Source: Bacteroidota bacterium
Lineage (GTDB): Bacteria; Bacteroidota; Bacteroidia; Chitinophagales; LD1
NCBI GenBank assembly: GCA_947476645.1
Contig: CANJRM010000001.1
Location: forward strand, 1 to 64,000
DNA length: 64,000 bases
Direction: 5' to 3'
Part shown: piece by piece, positions 36,659 through 45,415 of the stretch
How positions within the stretch are numbered: position 1 is the first letter of the stretch
Layout of the letters: the number at the start of each line of letters is the position of its first letter
Program-made: the position numbers and the translations under genes
The notes under the pieces: generated by a model
Database searches by the model: none
The model's input: the letters and a program-made list of their open reading frames with translations, nothing else
Told to the model about the DNA's origin: nothing

Positions 36659-37051
36659 TTATTTGCTGAAACGGGGAATACCAAATGCCGCTGCCAAGCC
36701 CGCTGCGAAGTGCATAGGCAACGTTAATATGGCGAAACCTTGAGGTGTAGCTGTTCCGTCCGGTAAAACAGGTTGAAAGTTGCCGTAAACGCTTAGCACG
36801 GCTAGAACTATGCATAGTGCCGTAAAGATTTTAGAACCATTGCTGGTATATTTTTCCAATAGAAAGTAAACCACCGCTGCTAATAATAAAGGAGCAATTG
36901 AGGATACTGCCACCATAATTGCCCATGGCCCTGCCGGTGCTACCGATCCTAAAAAATGAAGGGCAATAAAGCTCCAAATCTGGTTAAATACTAAAGCGAT
37001 TACTCCGCTGATAAGTGCACCTTTAAGTGCCTGTGTAATTGTTGGTTTCAT
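36659..37051 (-). CDS. DUF6069-like four-helix membrane protein
   Basis: 130 residues from the ATG at 37051 (MKPTITQALKGALISGVIAL). Four membrane segments; PVLPDGTATPQGFAILTLPM and HFAAGLAAAFGIPRF at the end resemble DUF6069. Function unknown. First gene of the redox cluster; its promoter carries a palindrome matching the one before marR. The ORF-track start at 37120 would lie inside that operator. Confidence 0.78.
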   Translation of the reverse strand: MKPTITQALKGALISGVIALVFNQIWSFIALHFLGSVAPAGPWAIMVAVSSIAPLLLAAVVYFLLEKYTSNGSKIFTALCIVLAVLSVYGNFQPVLPDGTATPQGFAILTLPMHFAAGLAAAFGIPRFSK

Positions 37052-37090
37052 TTTGCTTGTTTTTTGGTTTTGCGAATTTGATTTCGACAA

Positions 37091-37098
37091 CAAAGGTA
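37091..37098 (-). promoter_or_regulatory. -7 element of the DUF6069-YceI-pirin operon promoter
   Basis: TACCTTTG on the minus strand (37098-37091), a full match to TAnnTTTG. The -33 position (19-bp spacing) reads CATG rather than TTTG, a weak box that lies within the palindrome. Confidence 0.65.
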
Positions 37099-37101
37099 AA
37101 A

Positions 37102-37127
37102 ACAATACTTGTATATACATGTATTGT
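37102..37127. promoter_or_regulatory. Probable MarR operator of the redox cluster
   Basis: 26-bp palindrome ACAATACTTGTAT / ATACATGTATTGT with one mismatched pair. It covers the spacer and -33 region; the centre lies 20 bp from the centre of the -7 box. The left half AATACTTGTAT differs at one of 11 positions from the marR operator's left half AATAGTTGTAT. Confidence 0.72.
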
Positions 37128-37138
37128 TTTAAAAAATT

Positions 37139-37594
37139 TTATCTTCTTAACTTATCCAATATCCTGTTCAGTTCCTGTGCTTCAGCTTTTGTAATGGTTT
37201 TAATAGAGTTATTCCACTCCTCAGCTTCGTTATCAATTTTAGTAAGTAGGGAGAGTCCCTTTTCTGTAATAACAATGTCTACCTGTCTGCGGTTGGTTTC
37301 GCATTGTTCACGCTCCACATAACCCTTTTGGCGAAGCTTTTCTACCAAGCGTGTAGCATTGCTGGATTTATCAAGCATTCGGCAGGTAATTTCACCTAGC
37401 ATTAACGGTTTTGGATAAGAGCCGCGAAGAATTCTAAGCACATTAAACTGTTCCGGAGTAATGTCATGTTTTTTCAGTCGCGAAGCATTACTATTATATA
37501 ACCAGTTGCTGGTGAACATAAGATTCACGGCAGCCTTTTGATGCTCGTTGTCAAATTTCTTTTGCTGTTTTATTTCTTCTTCTATGCTTGCCAT
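37139..37594 (-). CDS. MarR family transcriptional regulator
   Basis: 151 residues. Winged helix-turn-helix with EQFNVLRILRGSYPKPLMLG, ITCRMLDKSSNATRLVEKLR (recognition helix) and the wing QKGYVEREQCETNRRQVDIV. One Cys in the wing (ECETN region) is a candidate redox sensor, as in some MarR proteins, but this is inference. It sits directly upstream of the redox cluster on the same strand. Predicted leaderless from its own promoter, which holds a palindromic operator, so autoregulation is likely. Confidence 0.93.
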   Translation of the reverse strand: MASIEEEIKQQKKFDNEHQKAAVNLMFTSNWLYNSNASRLKKHDITPEQFNVLRILRGSYPKPLMLGEITCRMLDKSSNATRLVEKLRQKGYVEREQCETNRRQVDIVITEKGLSLLTKIDNEAEEWNNSIKTITKAEAQELNRILDKLRR

Positions 37595-37598
37595 GGTG

Positions 37599-37628
37599 CA
37601 AAAGTAAACGAAATAGTTGTATACACAA
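37599..37628 (-). promoter_or_regulatory. Promoter of marR
   Basis: Minus strand: TTG at 37628-37626, 19-bp spacer, TACTTTTG at 37606-37599. Full consensus. The start of transcription should fall at or next to the ATG (37594). Confidence 0.72.
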
Positions 37629-37633
37629 CTATT
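37612..37633. promoter_or_regulatory. Probable MarR operator of marR
   Basis: 22-bp palindrome AATAGTTGTAT / ACACAACTATT with one mismatched pair, overlapping spacer and -33 box. Centre 20 bp from the centre of the -7 box, the same geometry as at the DUF6069 promoter. Confidence 0.75.
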
Positions 37634-37645
37634 GCAGATGGATAT

Positions 37646-39139
37646 TTATAGACTTGGCACTTTATCAAACCACGGTTGCGCCTTTTCTAATTGTGCTGCA
37701 AGCTGAAACAAAGTTGCTTCATCTTGCCATGGCGCGGTGAACATTACCCCGACCGGAAGATTTTCGGGAGCCCAATGAAGAGGAACTGTCATAGATGGTT
37801 GTCCGGTGATGTTGGCTAATGCAGGATAGGGAATCCAGCTAAAAGTTTGTGCCGCGATTTTTTCAATCATGCCGGTATATCGAACGATTGTTGAAATGCC
37901 CAATGCATTCAGCATGCGCAAGGCATTTTCTTCAAATGGCGGATTCTTTAATGCGCCTATCTTGAATGGTCGTCTGCCCAATGTTGGTGTAAGTAGCAAA
38001 TCGTATTGGTTGTGGAAGTCGGCCATTTTTCGATTCACCAGATTCCATTTTAATCTTGCTAAAGCAAAGGCGTTGGCGCTGAAAGATTTGCCGAGTTTAT
38101 ACAGTAGCCATGTGTTGGGTTCGAGTTCGTGGCGCTGTGGTTTGGATCCTCGTTGCTCGCCAATGTTGTCCAGAGTGGAACTTAGTTCACCCAAGACAAG
38201 CATATAGAGAAGTTCGGCATTGAGTTGATGGGTGAAGGGCAGAGGCACTTCTGTTACTTCGTGTCCTGATTCGCGTAAAAGCTTTAAAGTAGTTTCTATT
38301 GCACGGATATTTTCATCATCTATATCGGCCTTTAACCCTTCGGGCATTTGATAGCTGTAACCTATTTTGAGTTTGCGCGGTGTTGTCTTTACTTCTTCAC
38401 TATAAGGAATAGTTGGCGATGGAATTGTATAAGGGTCGCCTTTCATAGCTCCACTTACTAAATCGAGATAGGCGGCAGCATCGCGCACACTACGGCTGAC
38501 GATGCCCGAGCAAACGGCTCCGCTCCATACTTCGCCATAATGTGGGCCGTTGGTGATTCTTCCTCGCGTAGGTTTTATTCCAAACAAACCATTGCAGCTT
38601 GCCGGTATTCTGATAGAGCCTCCGCCATCGCTGGCGAAAGCCATGGGCACGATGCCCGCTGCTACGCTGGCTCCCGCGCCACCACTGCTACCTCCGGTAG
38701 TATGATTTAAGTTCCAGGGGTTGCGGGCTGAGCCGAGTAATTCGCTTTCGGTGAAGGGAGTTAAACCAAACTCAGGAGTGTTGGTTTTGCCGAAGATGAC
38801 GAGGCCGCCTTTTTGAATTCGATTAACTACTTCGCTGCTTTGGATGGAGACAAAATCTTTGAGCAGTCGCGCGCCGCAGGTGTAGCGCGTGCCTTTGAGT
38901 TGGGCATCGAGGTCTTTGAGCAGAAAGGGAACGCCAGCGAAAGGAGCGTTCGCATCGAGGTTCTTTATTTGCTCGGCTGCTTCTTTATATAAAGGAGTGA
39001 CTACCGCGTTTATCTTGGAGTTGACTTCTTCGTTGCGCCTGATGGCCATGTCGAGAAGTTCGGTGGGAGTAACTTCTTTTTTTCTGATTAGTTCAGCTAG
39101 AGAGGTGGCATCATGTTTTCTATACTCTTCGAATTTCAT
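37646..39139 (-). CDS. Amidase (amidase signature family)
   Basis: 497 residues from the ATG at 39139 (MKFEEYRKHDATSLAELIRK). Catalytic Ser-cisSer-Lys set: FLLKDLD (Lys), TTGGSSGGAGASVAAG, and SDGGGSIRIPASCNGLFG. Hydrolyses amide bonds of an unknown substrate; no Gat partner proteins nearby, so it is not likely GatA. Same strand as the SDR gene 35 bp upstream. The ORF-track start at 39205 runs into the SDR gene. Confidence 0.92.
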   Translation of the reverse strand: MKFEEYRKHDATSLAELIRKKEVTPTELLDMAIRRNEEVNSKINAVVTPLYKEAAEQIKNLDANAPFAGVPFLLKDLDAQLKGTRYTCGARLLKDFVSIQSSEVVNRIQKGGLVIFGKTNTPEFGLTPFTESELLGSARNPWNLNHTTGGSSGGAGASVAAGIVPMAFASDGGGSIRIPASCNGLFGIKPTRGRITNGPHYGEVWSGAVCSGIVSRSVRDAAAYLDLVSGAMKGDPYTIPSPTIPYSEEVKTTPRKLKIGYSYQMPEGLKADIDDENIRAIETTLKLLRESGHEVTEVPLPFTHQLNAELLYMLVLGELSSTLDNIGEQRGSKPQRHELEPNTWLLYKLGKSFSANAFALARLKWNLVNRKMADFHNQYDLLLTPTLGRRPFKIGALKNPPFEENALRMLNALGISTIVRYTGMIEKIAAQTFSWIPYPALANITGQPSMTVPLHWAPENLPVGVMFTAPWQDEATLFQLAAQLEKAQPWFDKVPSL

Positions 39140-39174
39140 GAGATTGCATTTACTATGATTAATGAGAACTGATT

Positions 39175-39987
39175 TTATTTCTTGAATTTCTTTTCGTGAA
39201 TCCATTTGAACAGACCAGAGTATTTTACCGGAAACCAGCGCGCAATTTTATCAATGAGTTTTGCATCTACTCCAACCAAAATTTTCTCTTTCCCTTTTTT
39301 AATTCCATTGATGATAATTGTGGCGGCATCTTCGGCTGTGGTGATAGCTACTTCATCAAATTGGTTGGCACTTTTGTCTCCGTCTTTATAATGAATACCG
39401 TTGCGCGCAATGTTTGTTTTAATACCACCGGGATGAACACAGGAAACGGTAACGTTTGTATCTGACAATTCCATACGCAAAGCTTCGGTAAAACCGCGAA
39501 CGGCAAATTTGGTAGTACAGTATGGAACTTGTGTTCTTACCCCTATTATTCCAAACACACTCGATGTGTTTACGAGATGCGCTTCGGGTCTTGAAATTAA
39601 AGTAGGAAGAAATGCACGGGTGAAATGAATAACACCCCACATGTTTACATCAATAATTTTTTTTAGGTGCTCGTCTTTTACTTCCATGAATTCAATTTCG
39701 CCAAGAGCCATTCCGGCATTATTGAAAAGCACATCTACATATTTTTCTTCTGCCAAAAATTTTTCTTTGAAAGCGTAAATCTGTTGCTCACTTCCGCTAT
39801 CTACTACATAGCTTTTGCATTTACCGCCTTTCGAAATTATTTCCTGCTCGGTTTCTTTCAGCGTTTGTGCGTTGATATCAGTAATAAAAATTTCCGCGCC
39901 TTCATTCGCCAATTGGTAAGCAAGATGTCTACCCATGCCTGAACCTCCACCGGTGATGATTATTTTTTTGTCTTTGAAGTTTTTCAT
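39175..39987 (-). CDS. Short-chain dehydrogenase/reductase
   Basis: 270 residues. Rossmann motif IITGGGSGMGRHLAYQLA, NNAG in VLFNNAGMAL, catalytic Ser in NTSSVFG, and YCTTKFAVRGF (Tyr-x-x-x-Lys). NADP-dependent oxidoreductase of unknown substrate. Overlaps the MpaB-type oxygenase gene by 4 bp, which suggests the two enzymes act in one pathway. Confidence 0.93.
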   Translation of the reverse strand: MKNFKDKKIIITGGGSGMGRHLAYQLANEGAEIFITDINAQTLKETEQEIISKGGKCKSYVVDSGSEQQIYAFKEKFLAEEKYVDVLFNNAGMALGEIEFMEVKDEHLKKIIDVNMWGVIHFTRAFLPTLISRPEAHLVNTSSVFGIIGVRTQVPYCTTKFAVRGFTEALRMELSDTNVTVSCVHPGGIKTNIARNGIHYKDGDKSANQFDEVAITTAEDAATIIINGIKKGKEKILVGVDAKLIDKIARWFPVKYSGLFKWIHEKKFKK

Positions 39988-40862
39988 GTGTGAGTTTGTT
40001 GTTTAGGAAACGGACCGACTTTACTGATGTGATAATCGGGATAATCTTTGGTATAGTAATCGAGCACGTTGCGGTCGCTCGGGTCGGGGAAAAGTTGGAA
40101 GATGATGCGCAGTTGAATCCACATATAAATCTTTACTCCGTAGCGATACATAAAGTTTGGTTTTGGAATGCGGAGTGTTTGTAAAAGAAAATCATCGAAC
40201 AAACTGTAGTAATACTGCTCTCCGGAATATTGCATAAACGATGGATACCAGCGTTCTGCAAATTCTGCTGCAAGTGCTTCGGCAATTTTTTTGCCTTCAT
40301 CGCTGTACGCGTAACTCTTCTTTTCAAAATCTTCATACCATTCATAAAGTTTGTTTTCGTCTTCCGGAATGGAATGAATGCTCATCATCTCCGCCATACG
40401 CTTCCACATATTATACACGGCATGAAATTCTTTTTTCGAAAACAAATCTTTGTTGCAAAGAAAGATGGCATTGCGCTTAGGCTCGCAAACAATTGTGGCG
40501 AGCGTGTAAAGGTTTTCTTCGTTGGTAATTTGAAAATGGCTGTGAATGAAGTTCAGCAATTCTATCGCTTCTCTTCCTTCGTTCTTATCGCCATGCTTGT
40601 AAAACTCACCAAAGAAAAGCAGCGTGTCGTTGTTGCGCTTTTTTGTGTTGGTTATGATTCCTCCTTTGCCACCACGATATAAAACCCTTGCAATGCTAGG
40701 AACTGCTGCCTGCCGAGCAAACGCCACTGAAAAAATAGAATGGGTAAAAAGCGGAGTGCCGTAACGTACCTCAAACGCAAGGTGCGCAATTTCGTGTGCG
40801 TCTTTATCGGCATCGAGTGTTGCAATTTTTTTGCGCGCCCAAAATGGGTTGAGGAAGTTCAT
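39984..40862 (-). CDS. MpaB/latex-clearing-type oxygenase (DUF2236)
   Basis: 292 residues, no signal peptide. The run YGTPLFTHSIFSVAFARQAA, then ARVLYRGG, NNDTLLFFGEFYKHG, REAIELLNFIHSHFQITNEE and TLATIVCEPKRN matches the pattern of the MpaB/rubber-oxygenase catalytic domain, a haem-b fold; the histidines of IHSHF and HEIAHLAFEVR are candidate ligands. In fungi MpaB cleaves a farnesyl chain. Followed by an SDR (4-bp overlap) and an amidase. An acyl-CoA ligase gene lies upstream but is terminated before it. Confidence 0.72.
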   Translation of the reverse strand: MNFLNPFWARKKIATLDADKDAHEIAHLAFEVRYGTPLFTHSIFSVAFARQAAVPSIARVLYRGGKGGIITNTKKRNNDTLLFFGEFYKHGDKNEGREAIELLNFIHSHFQITNEENLYTLATIVCEPKRNAIFLCNKDLFSKKEFHAVYNMWKRMAEMMSIHSIPEDENKLYEWYEDFEKKSYAYSDEGKKIAEALAAEFAERWYPSFMQYSGEQYYYSLFDDFLLQTLRIPKPNFMYRYGVKIYMWIQLRIIFQLFPDPSDRNVLDYYTKDYPDYHISKVGPFPKQQTHT

Positions 40863-40886
40863 GTGACTTAGTTGGTACCGGAAAAT

Positions 40887-40918
40887 AAAAAAGCCCGAAC
40901 AATTTTTCGTTCGGGCTT
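40887..40918 (-). terminator. Terminator of the acyl-CoA ligase gene
   Basis: Perfect 10-bp stem AAGCCCGAAC / GTTCGGGCTT with an 8-base loop; minus-strand T-run TTTTATTTTC follows. Stops the ligase transcript 7 bases after its stop, so the MpaB gene needs its own promoter. Confidence 0.87.
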
Positions 40919-40924
40919 CGTATG

Positions 40925-42718
40925 CTAAGAGTAAATCTTCTCTACAATGTCTTTATACTTTTCGAGAACTACTTTGCGTTTCACTTTCATGGTTGGAGTT
41001 AACTCCCCACCATCGATGCTCCATTCGTTTTCCATTAATTCAAATTTTTTCACGGTTTCCCAATTTCCGAAGTTTTTGTTCTTCTCTTCAATGCTATCGC
41101 GGAAAAGTTTTTGCACTTCTGCATTCTTCGTTAATTCAGCAGGAGATTTTGCTGTGATGCCGTGCTTGGTTGCCCAATCTGATAAATTCAAAAAATTGGG
41201 AACGATAAGTGCCGAAACAAAATTACGGTTCTCTCCTACTGCCATAATTTGTTCGATGTAAGGAATCTCTTTCATTTTATTTTCAATCTGCTGCGGAGCA
41301 ATATATTTTCCTCCCGAAGTTTTGAAAAGCTCTTTTACGCGGTCGGTAATCTTGATGTACTTGTTGCCCTTGTATTCTATAAACTTCCCAACATCTCCTG
41401 TCTTTAACCAACCGTCAGCTGTTACTGTTTCAGCAGTAATATCAGGGCGTTTGTAGTAGCCCATCATTACGTTTGGTCCCTTCGCCCAAATTTCGCCTTC
41501 GCCTTCACCCATGCCTTCGCGGTGGTCAAGTTTAACCTGAACCCCATCAATCACCGTTCCAACCGTTCCGAATTTTATTTTTTCTAACGAAAACGGATTG
41601 ATTGAAATTACCGGAGAAGATTCTGTTTGTCCATAGCCTTCCATAATTGGAATACCCGCGCAAGTGAAAACTCTTGCTAACAACGGATTCAATGCAGCCG
41701 CACCGGTGCATATACCCATACATTCACCGCCTAATGCCTCGCGCCATTTTTTGTAGATGAGTTTGTCATACAATTTGTGTTTCAATTTATCTGTAAAACT
41801 GTATTCCTTTTCCACATCATAAGTTTGAGCAAACGCCAAGGCGCTGTCATACAAACTTTTTTTCCATCCATCGAGATTTGCAGCAGCTCCTTGCAATTTG
41901 ATGTAAACTTTTTCGAGGAGACGCGGAACTGAAGTAAAGAAATTCGGTTTTACTTCCTTTAAATTATCTGCAATGGTTTCCATGCTTTCGGCATAGTAAA
42001 CCGAAACACCACGAACCATATACACATACACTACTACACGCTCGAAAATATGACAAAGAGGAAGGAAACTTAAGCAACGCATGTTTTCGTTCAGCGGCAA
42101 CACAGGCATTACGGCTTTAATGTTACTCACGATATTATCGTGCGAAAGCATTACCCCTTTAGGATTTCCTGTAGTGCCTGATGTATAAATAATAGTAGCC
42201 AGTTGCGATGGTTTAACTGCCGCTTTTCTTTTTTCTACTTCGTTCAAATCCCCTCCATCAGCCAATGTGAGAAACTCACTGAAGTGTTTACACCCTTCTA
42301 CCTTTTCGAAACTGAAAATTTCTTTTAGCGAAGGAACCGAAGATTTAATGCTATTGATTTTATTGAACAAATTTTTGTCGGTAACGAATGCGTATTTGAT
42401 TTCGGCATCGTTGAAAATGAATTTGTAATCGCTTTCGCTGATGGTGGGATACACGGGCACATTCACCGCACCGGTTTGCAAAATTCCCTGGTCAACCATG
42501 TTCCATTCAGGACGACTAGTAGATACCAACGCAATTTTTTCATCGGGCTGAACACCAAGTTTCAACAAAGCAAGACTTACTTTGTTTGCGGTGTCAACCA
42601 GTTCTTGCGTGGAAACTTTTTTCCATTCGCCATTTACTTTATTGGCAAATGCATCGGGTTGAGGAAAATCTTTTAACTGCACATGAGGGATGTCGAAGAG
42701 ACGTGTATAGTCTGTCAT
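40925..42718 (-). CDS. Long-chain fatty-acid-CoA ligase (AMP-forming)
   Basis: 597 residues from the ATG at 42718 (MTDYTRLFDIPHVQLKDFPQ). Adenylation motifs IIYTSGTTGNPKGVMLSH, GYGQTESSPVIS, DGWLKTGDVG and KELFKTSGGKYIAPQ. Activates long-chain fatty acids to acyl-CoA at the inner membrane. The ORF-track start at 42769 adds 17 residues without family character. Single-gene transcript. Confidence 0.94.
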   Translation of the reverse strand: MTDYTRLFDIPHVQLKDFPQPDAFANKVNGEWKKVSTQELVDTANKVSLALLKLGVQPDEKIALVSTSRPEWNMVDQGILQTGAVNVPVYPTISESDYKFIFNDAEIKYAFVTDKNLFNKINSIKSSVPSLKEIFSFEKVEGCKHFSEFLTLADGGDLNEVEKRKAAVKPSQLATIIYTSGTTGNPKGVMLSHDNIVSNIKAVMPVLPLNENMRCLSFLPLCHIFERVVVYVYMVRGVSVYYAESMETIADNLKEVKPNFFTSVPRLLEKVYIKLQGAAANLDGWKKSLYDSALAFAQTYDVEKEYSFTDKLKHKLYDKLIYKKWREALGGECMGICTGAAALNPLLARVFTCAGIPIMEGYGQTESSPVISINPFSLEKIKFGTVGTVIDGVQVKLDHREGMGEGEGEIWAKGPNVMMGYYKRPDITAETVTADGWLKTGDVGKFIEYKGNKYIKITDRVKELFKTSGGKYIAPQQIENKMKEIPYIEQIMAVGENRNFVSALIVPNFLNLSDWATKHGITAKSPAELTKNAEVQKLFRDSIEEKNKNFGNWETVKKFELMENEWSIDGGELTPTMKVKRKVVLEKYKDIVEKIYS

Positions 42719-42883
42719 GTCAAATAGTTTTTGGTTAGTGTGAAGCGTGAATATAGAAAAGAGAGACAAAAAGTTAGAGGTCAGAAGTCGGAAGACAGAA
42801 GAAAACGCGTTTCCAAAAAATAAGCAATAAACAAAAGCCCTTATTCTCCCAATGTCTGAATGCCCAAATTCCCTCGTATAAAA

Positions 42884-45268
42884 CTACATAGCCGCCATTC
42901 TCTTCGCAGCATTCTGCGCAGAGGTAGAACTGTTAGAGCCGCCAAAATTTACAACCAGCTGAACGGTATATGTTCTTGGCTTATCAGGTTTCGCAACGCG
43001 AATGGCATAATTAGAGTTCATTACATTCTTCACGAGGAAGTTGAGCGACACATTTCTATTGATGTCATATCCTGCTCTCAAATCCCAGATAAAATCTCCC
43101 TTGTTTCGGTTTTCTCTTCGAAGGCGGTTGATATCAGGAATAAAAATTCCGAACACTTTATCTATCTGCCCCATATAGCTATAGTATTGGAACGAAGTGC
43201 CGAGGTGAATTTTATTGATGAAAATAAAATCGAAATCTGCTTTAAACGTGTGCGGGTTTCTATAGCGCAACATACCTGCAGTAACCGAATCCCAATCGTG
43301 GTCAGACTTGGCTGTGGGCAATGAGAAGTGAGTGAACGCATCAAGAATAAAGTTACCGACTTTTGCATTTCTTTTTGCCGCGCCATACATGGTATCGTTC
43401 AAATCTACCCCGTAGAAATATGTGTAACCAAACATGGTGGTAAAATCAACGGGACCGATTTTGCCTTCTCCATAAGCCGAAAGTTCCCAACCAAAAATAC
43501 GAGCGCGCGCCACGTTTTGCGATTGGAAATAGAGATGCGTATTGTAGTTCGTATCCAACTCTACATTGAATTTAAATTCAATCATGTTTCTAAACTCTGT
43601 CCAAAATACCACCGCATCTAAATAACCCAGCCAGTTGCCTATTTTCAAACTGCGCTTGTAACCAAGTTCAGCAGTAAAACCACTCTCTGGTTTAATATGT
43701 GCGTTCGGTCTTATTTCAATTCCTGCTAATTGATACACCACAAATCTTTCACCAATACTCGGCACGCGAAACGACTGACCAAACGATGCACGGATGTAAT
43801 TATACTTTCTGATTTCAAAATTAAATCCAGCACGAAACACGGGAATGGTTGGTGTGATAGCACTATCCAAGCGTACAAATTCTTCGCGCACACCCGCACT
43901 AAACGTTAGCCATTTGTAATTGACTTCGCCTTGTAAAAAGCCGCCACCAAAATCAGCTTTGTGATGACCGAGCGTTCCATCCTTCACAATCCAGTGCTCG
44001 TTGTTTACTCCGCAAAGAATGCGACCAATCTTTCCGAAGTCGTGGCGAAACTGATACTCGGCACGGTAAATCCAGAAATCGGTTTCACCGTCAATATTAT
44101 TTTGCCGATAGATTCTTCCGTAAATTTTATGCTGATTATTTCCTTTATCTACGTACCGAATTTTCGGGTCAATGTAAGCATGAAAGTATCTTTCATTTAA
44201 AGTAACTCCCGAAGCCGAGATATACGGATGGCCTGCATCCTGCCAGTAAAACTGAAATCCGCTTTTGCGATAAAGAAGATTGGCAGAAACTTCAAGTGTT
44301 AAGCGTTTCAACTTGGCAGGCTGCCAACGAATTTTAGAACTGAAACGAGCAAAGTGGTCATACTCCGACTGCAAATGACTTTGGCTTCCCTGCATCATAC
44401 CGCTGATAACAAAATCAACCGCACCGAATTTTTGCTTATGCAAAAAGCTAACGCCCATTGTATTCGGGTTTTGAAAAACCTTTCCATCGCGTTTCCACCA
44501 GCGAAACGAATCAACGGGCGGCTTGTCCATGCCCTCATAAAACACCGTGAACTTGGTAACGGGTGTATCGCGCGCATAAGCTGTTGTTACATTGATAACC
44601 CCGTTCAAAGCCGATGAGCCATACTGCACCGATGAAGCACCTTTGTTCACTTCCATCTGCTCAATATTTTCCACAGGAATAAAAGGCCATTCAATATCGC
44701 CACGGTCAGCTGTCATGAGCGGCATTTCGTCAATCACCAGCATTACACGGCTGCCCGAACCATAAGCGTAACCGCTTCCCCCGCGAATACTCATTTGCCC
44801 GTCAAGCACTGTAACGCCCGGAATTTTTGTAACCGCCTGTTGCAGGTTCGTAATGTTATTACTCTCGAGCATACGCGGCTTTATCACATCTACCGACTGC
44901 GTAGCTTTCTGTAATTTGATCCCCACTTTGTTTTCGCCCACCACAATGGTTTGCAGTTCCACCGGGCCACCACCCATAGTCTTGTTCACTATTTTGAGTT
45001 CGCCATCTTTCACTGTAAAATGCTGGGTATCGGCTTTCATGCCGAGATAGCTGATAACAAGTATCACATCACCCGGGGTAACCTTCAGTTCATAGTTTCC
45101 TTTATCATCTGTAACAGTGCCATTGCTGGGCAACTGCACCACGTTTGCGCCTTCGAGCAACTCACTTGTTTTTCCGTCCTTAATGGTTCCGCGAACGGTG
45201 GCTGTTTGAGCAAATGATATGGAAAGGAACGACAGAAATAATATAATGGAAAGAGAAAATTTATGCAT
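42884..45268 (-). CDS. TonB-dependent receptor
   Basis: 794 residues from the ATG at 45268 (signal peptide MHKFSLSIILFLSFLSISFA). Carboxypeptidase-regulatory-like domain (ATVRGTIKDGKTSELLEGAN) at 20-105; plug with MSIRGGSGYAYGSGSRVMLV and the ridge VNKGASSVQYGSSALNGVIN; barrel ending TVQLVVNFGG. This subtype resembles siderophore or vitamin receptors, but the ligand is not readable. Divergent from the 45732 gene, with the 21-bp repeat array between them. Confidence 0.92.
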   Translation of the reverse strand: MHKFSLSIILFLSFLSISFAQTATVRGTIKDGKTSELLEGANVVQLPSNGTVTDDKGNYELKVTPGDVILVISYLGMKADTQHFTVKDGELKIVNKTMGGGPVELQTIVVGENKVGIKLQKATQSVDVIKPRMLESNNITNLQQAVTKIPGVTVLDGQMSIRGGSGYAYGSGSRVMLVIDEMPLMTADRGDIEWPFIPVENIEQMEVNKGASSVQYGSSALNGVINVTTAYARDTPVTKFTVFYEGMDKPPVDSFRWWKRDGKVFQNPNTMGVSFLHKQKFGAVDFVISGMMQGSQSHLQSEYDHFARFSSKIRWQPAKLKRLTLEVSANLLYRKSGFQFYWQDAGHPYISASGVTLNERYFHAYIDPKIRYVDKGNNQHKIYGRIYRQNNIDGETDFWIYRAEYQFRHDFGKIGRILCGVNNEHWIVKDGTLGHHKADFGGGFLQGEVNYKWLTFSAGVREEFVRLDSAITPTIPVFRAGFNFEIRKYNYIRASFGQSFRVPSIGERFVVYQLAGIEIRPNAHIKPESGFTAELGYKRSLKIGNWLGYLDAVVFWTEFRNMIEFKFNVELDTNYNTHLYFQSQNVARARIFGWELSAYGEGKIGPVDFTTMFGYTYFYGVDLNDTMYGAAKRNAKVGNFILDAFTHFSLPTAKSDHDWDSVTAGMLRYRNPHTFKADFDFIFINKIHLGTSFQYYSYMGQIDKVFGIFIPDINRLRRENRNKGDFIWDLRAGYDINRNVSLNFLVKNVMNSNYAIRVAKPDKPRTYTVQLVVNFGGSNSSTSAQNAAKRMAAM

Positions 45269-45385
45269 GATTTCACATTTGGTTCTCCAATGTGGACGCA
45301 ATGTAAAAAAATATTTTGCGTAAAAAACGCAGTATAAACACAGGTAACCAATGTTTTAGAAAAGAAATGGTTATATAATATAGAA

Positions 45386-45397
45386 CGCGCGCGCGCG
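45386..45397. repeat. (CG)6 dinucleotide tract
   Basis: Twelve alternating C and G bases, rare in this AT-leaning sequence and capable of Z-DNA formation. It borders the 21-bp repeat array. Confidence 0.8.
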
Positions 45398-45415
45398 AGT
45401 AGTTTGTTTCTGAAG

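Noticed and set aside
40230-40682. 150-residue plus ORF
   Set aside because: Antisense of the MpaB-type oxygenase gene.
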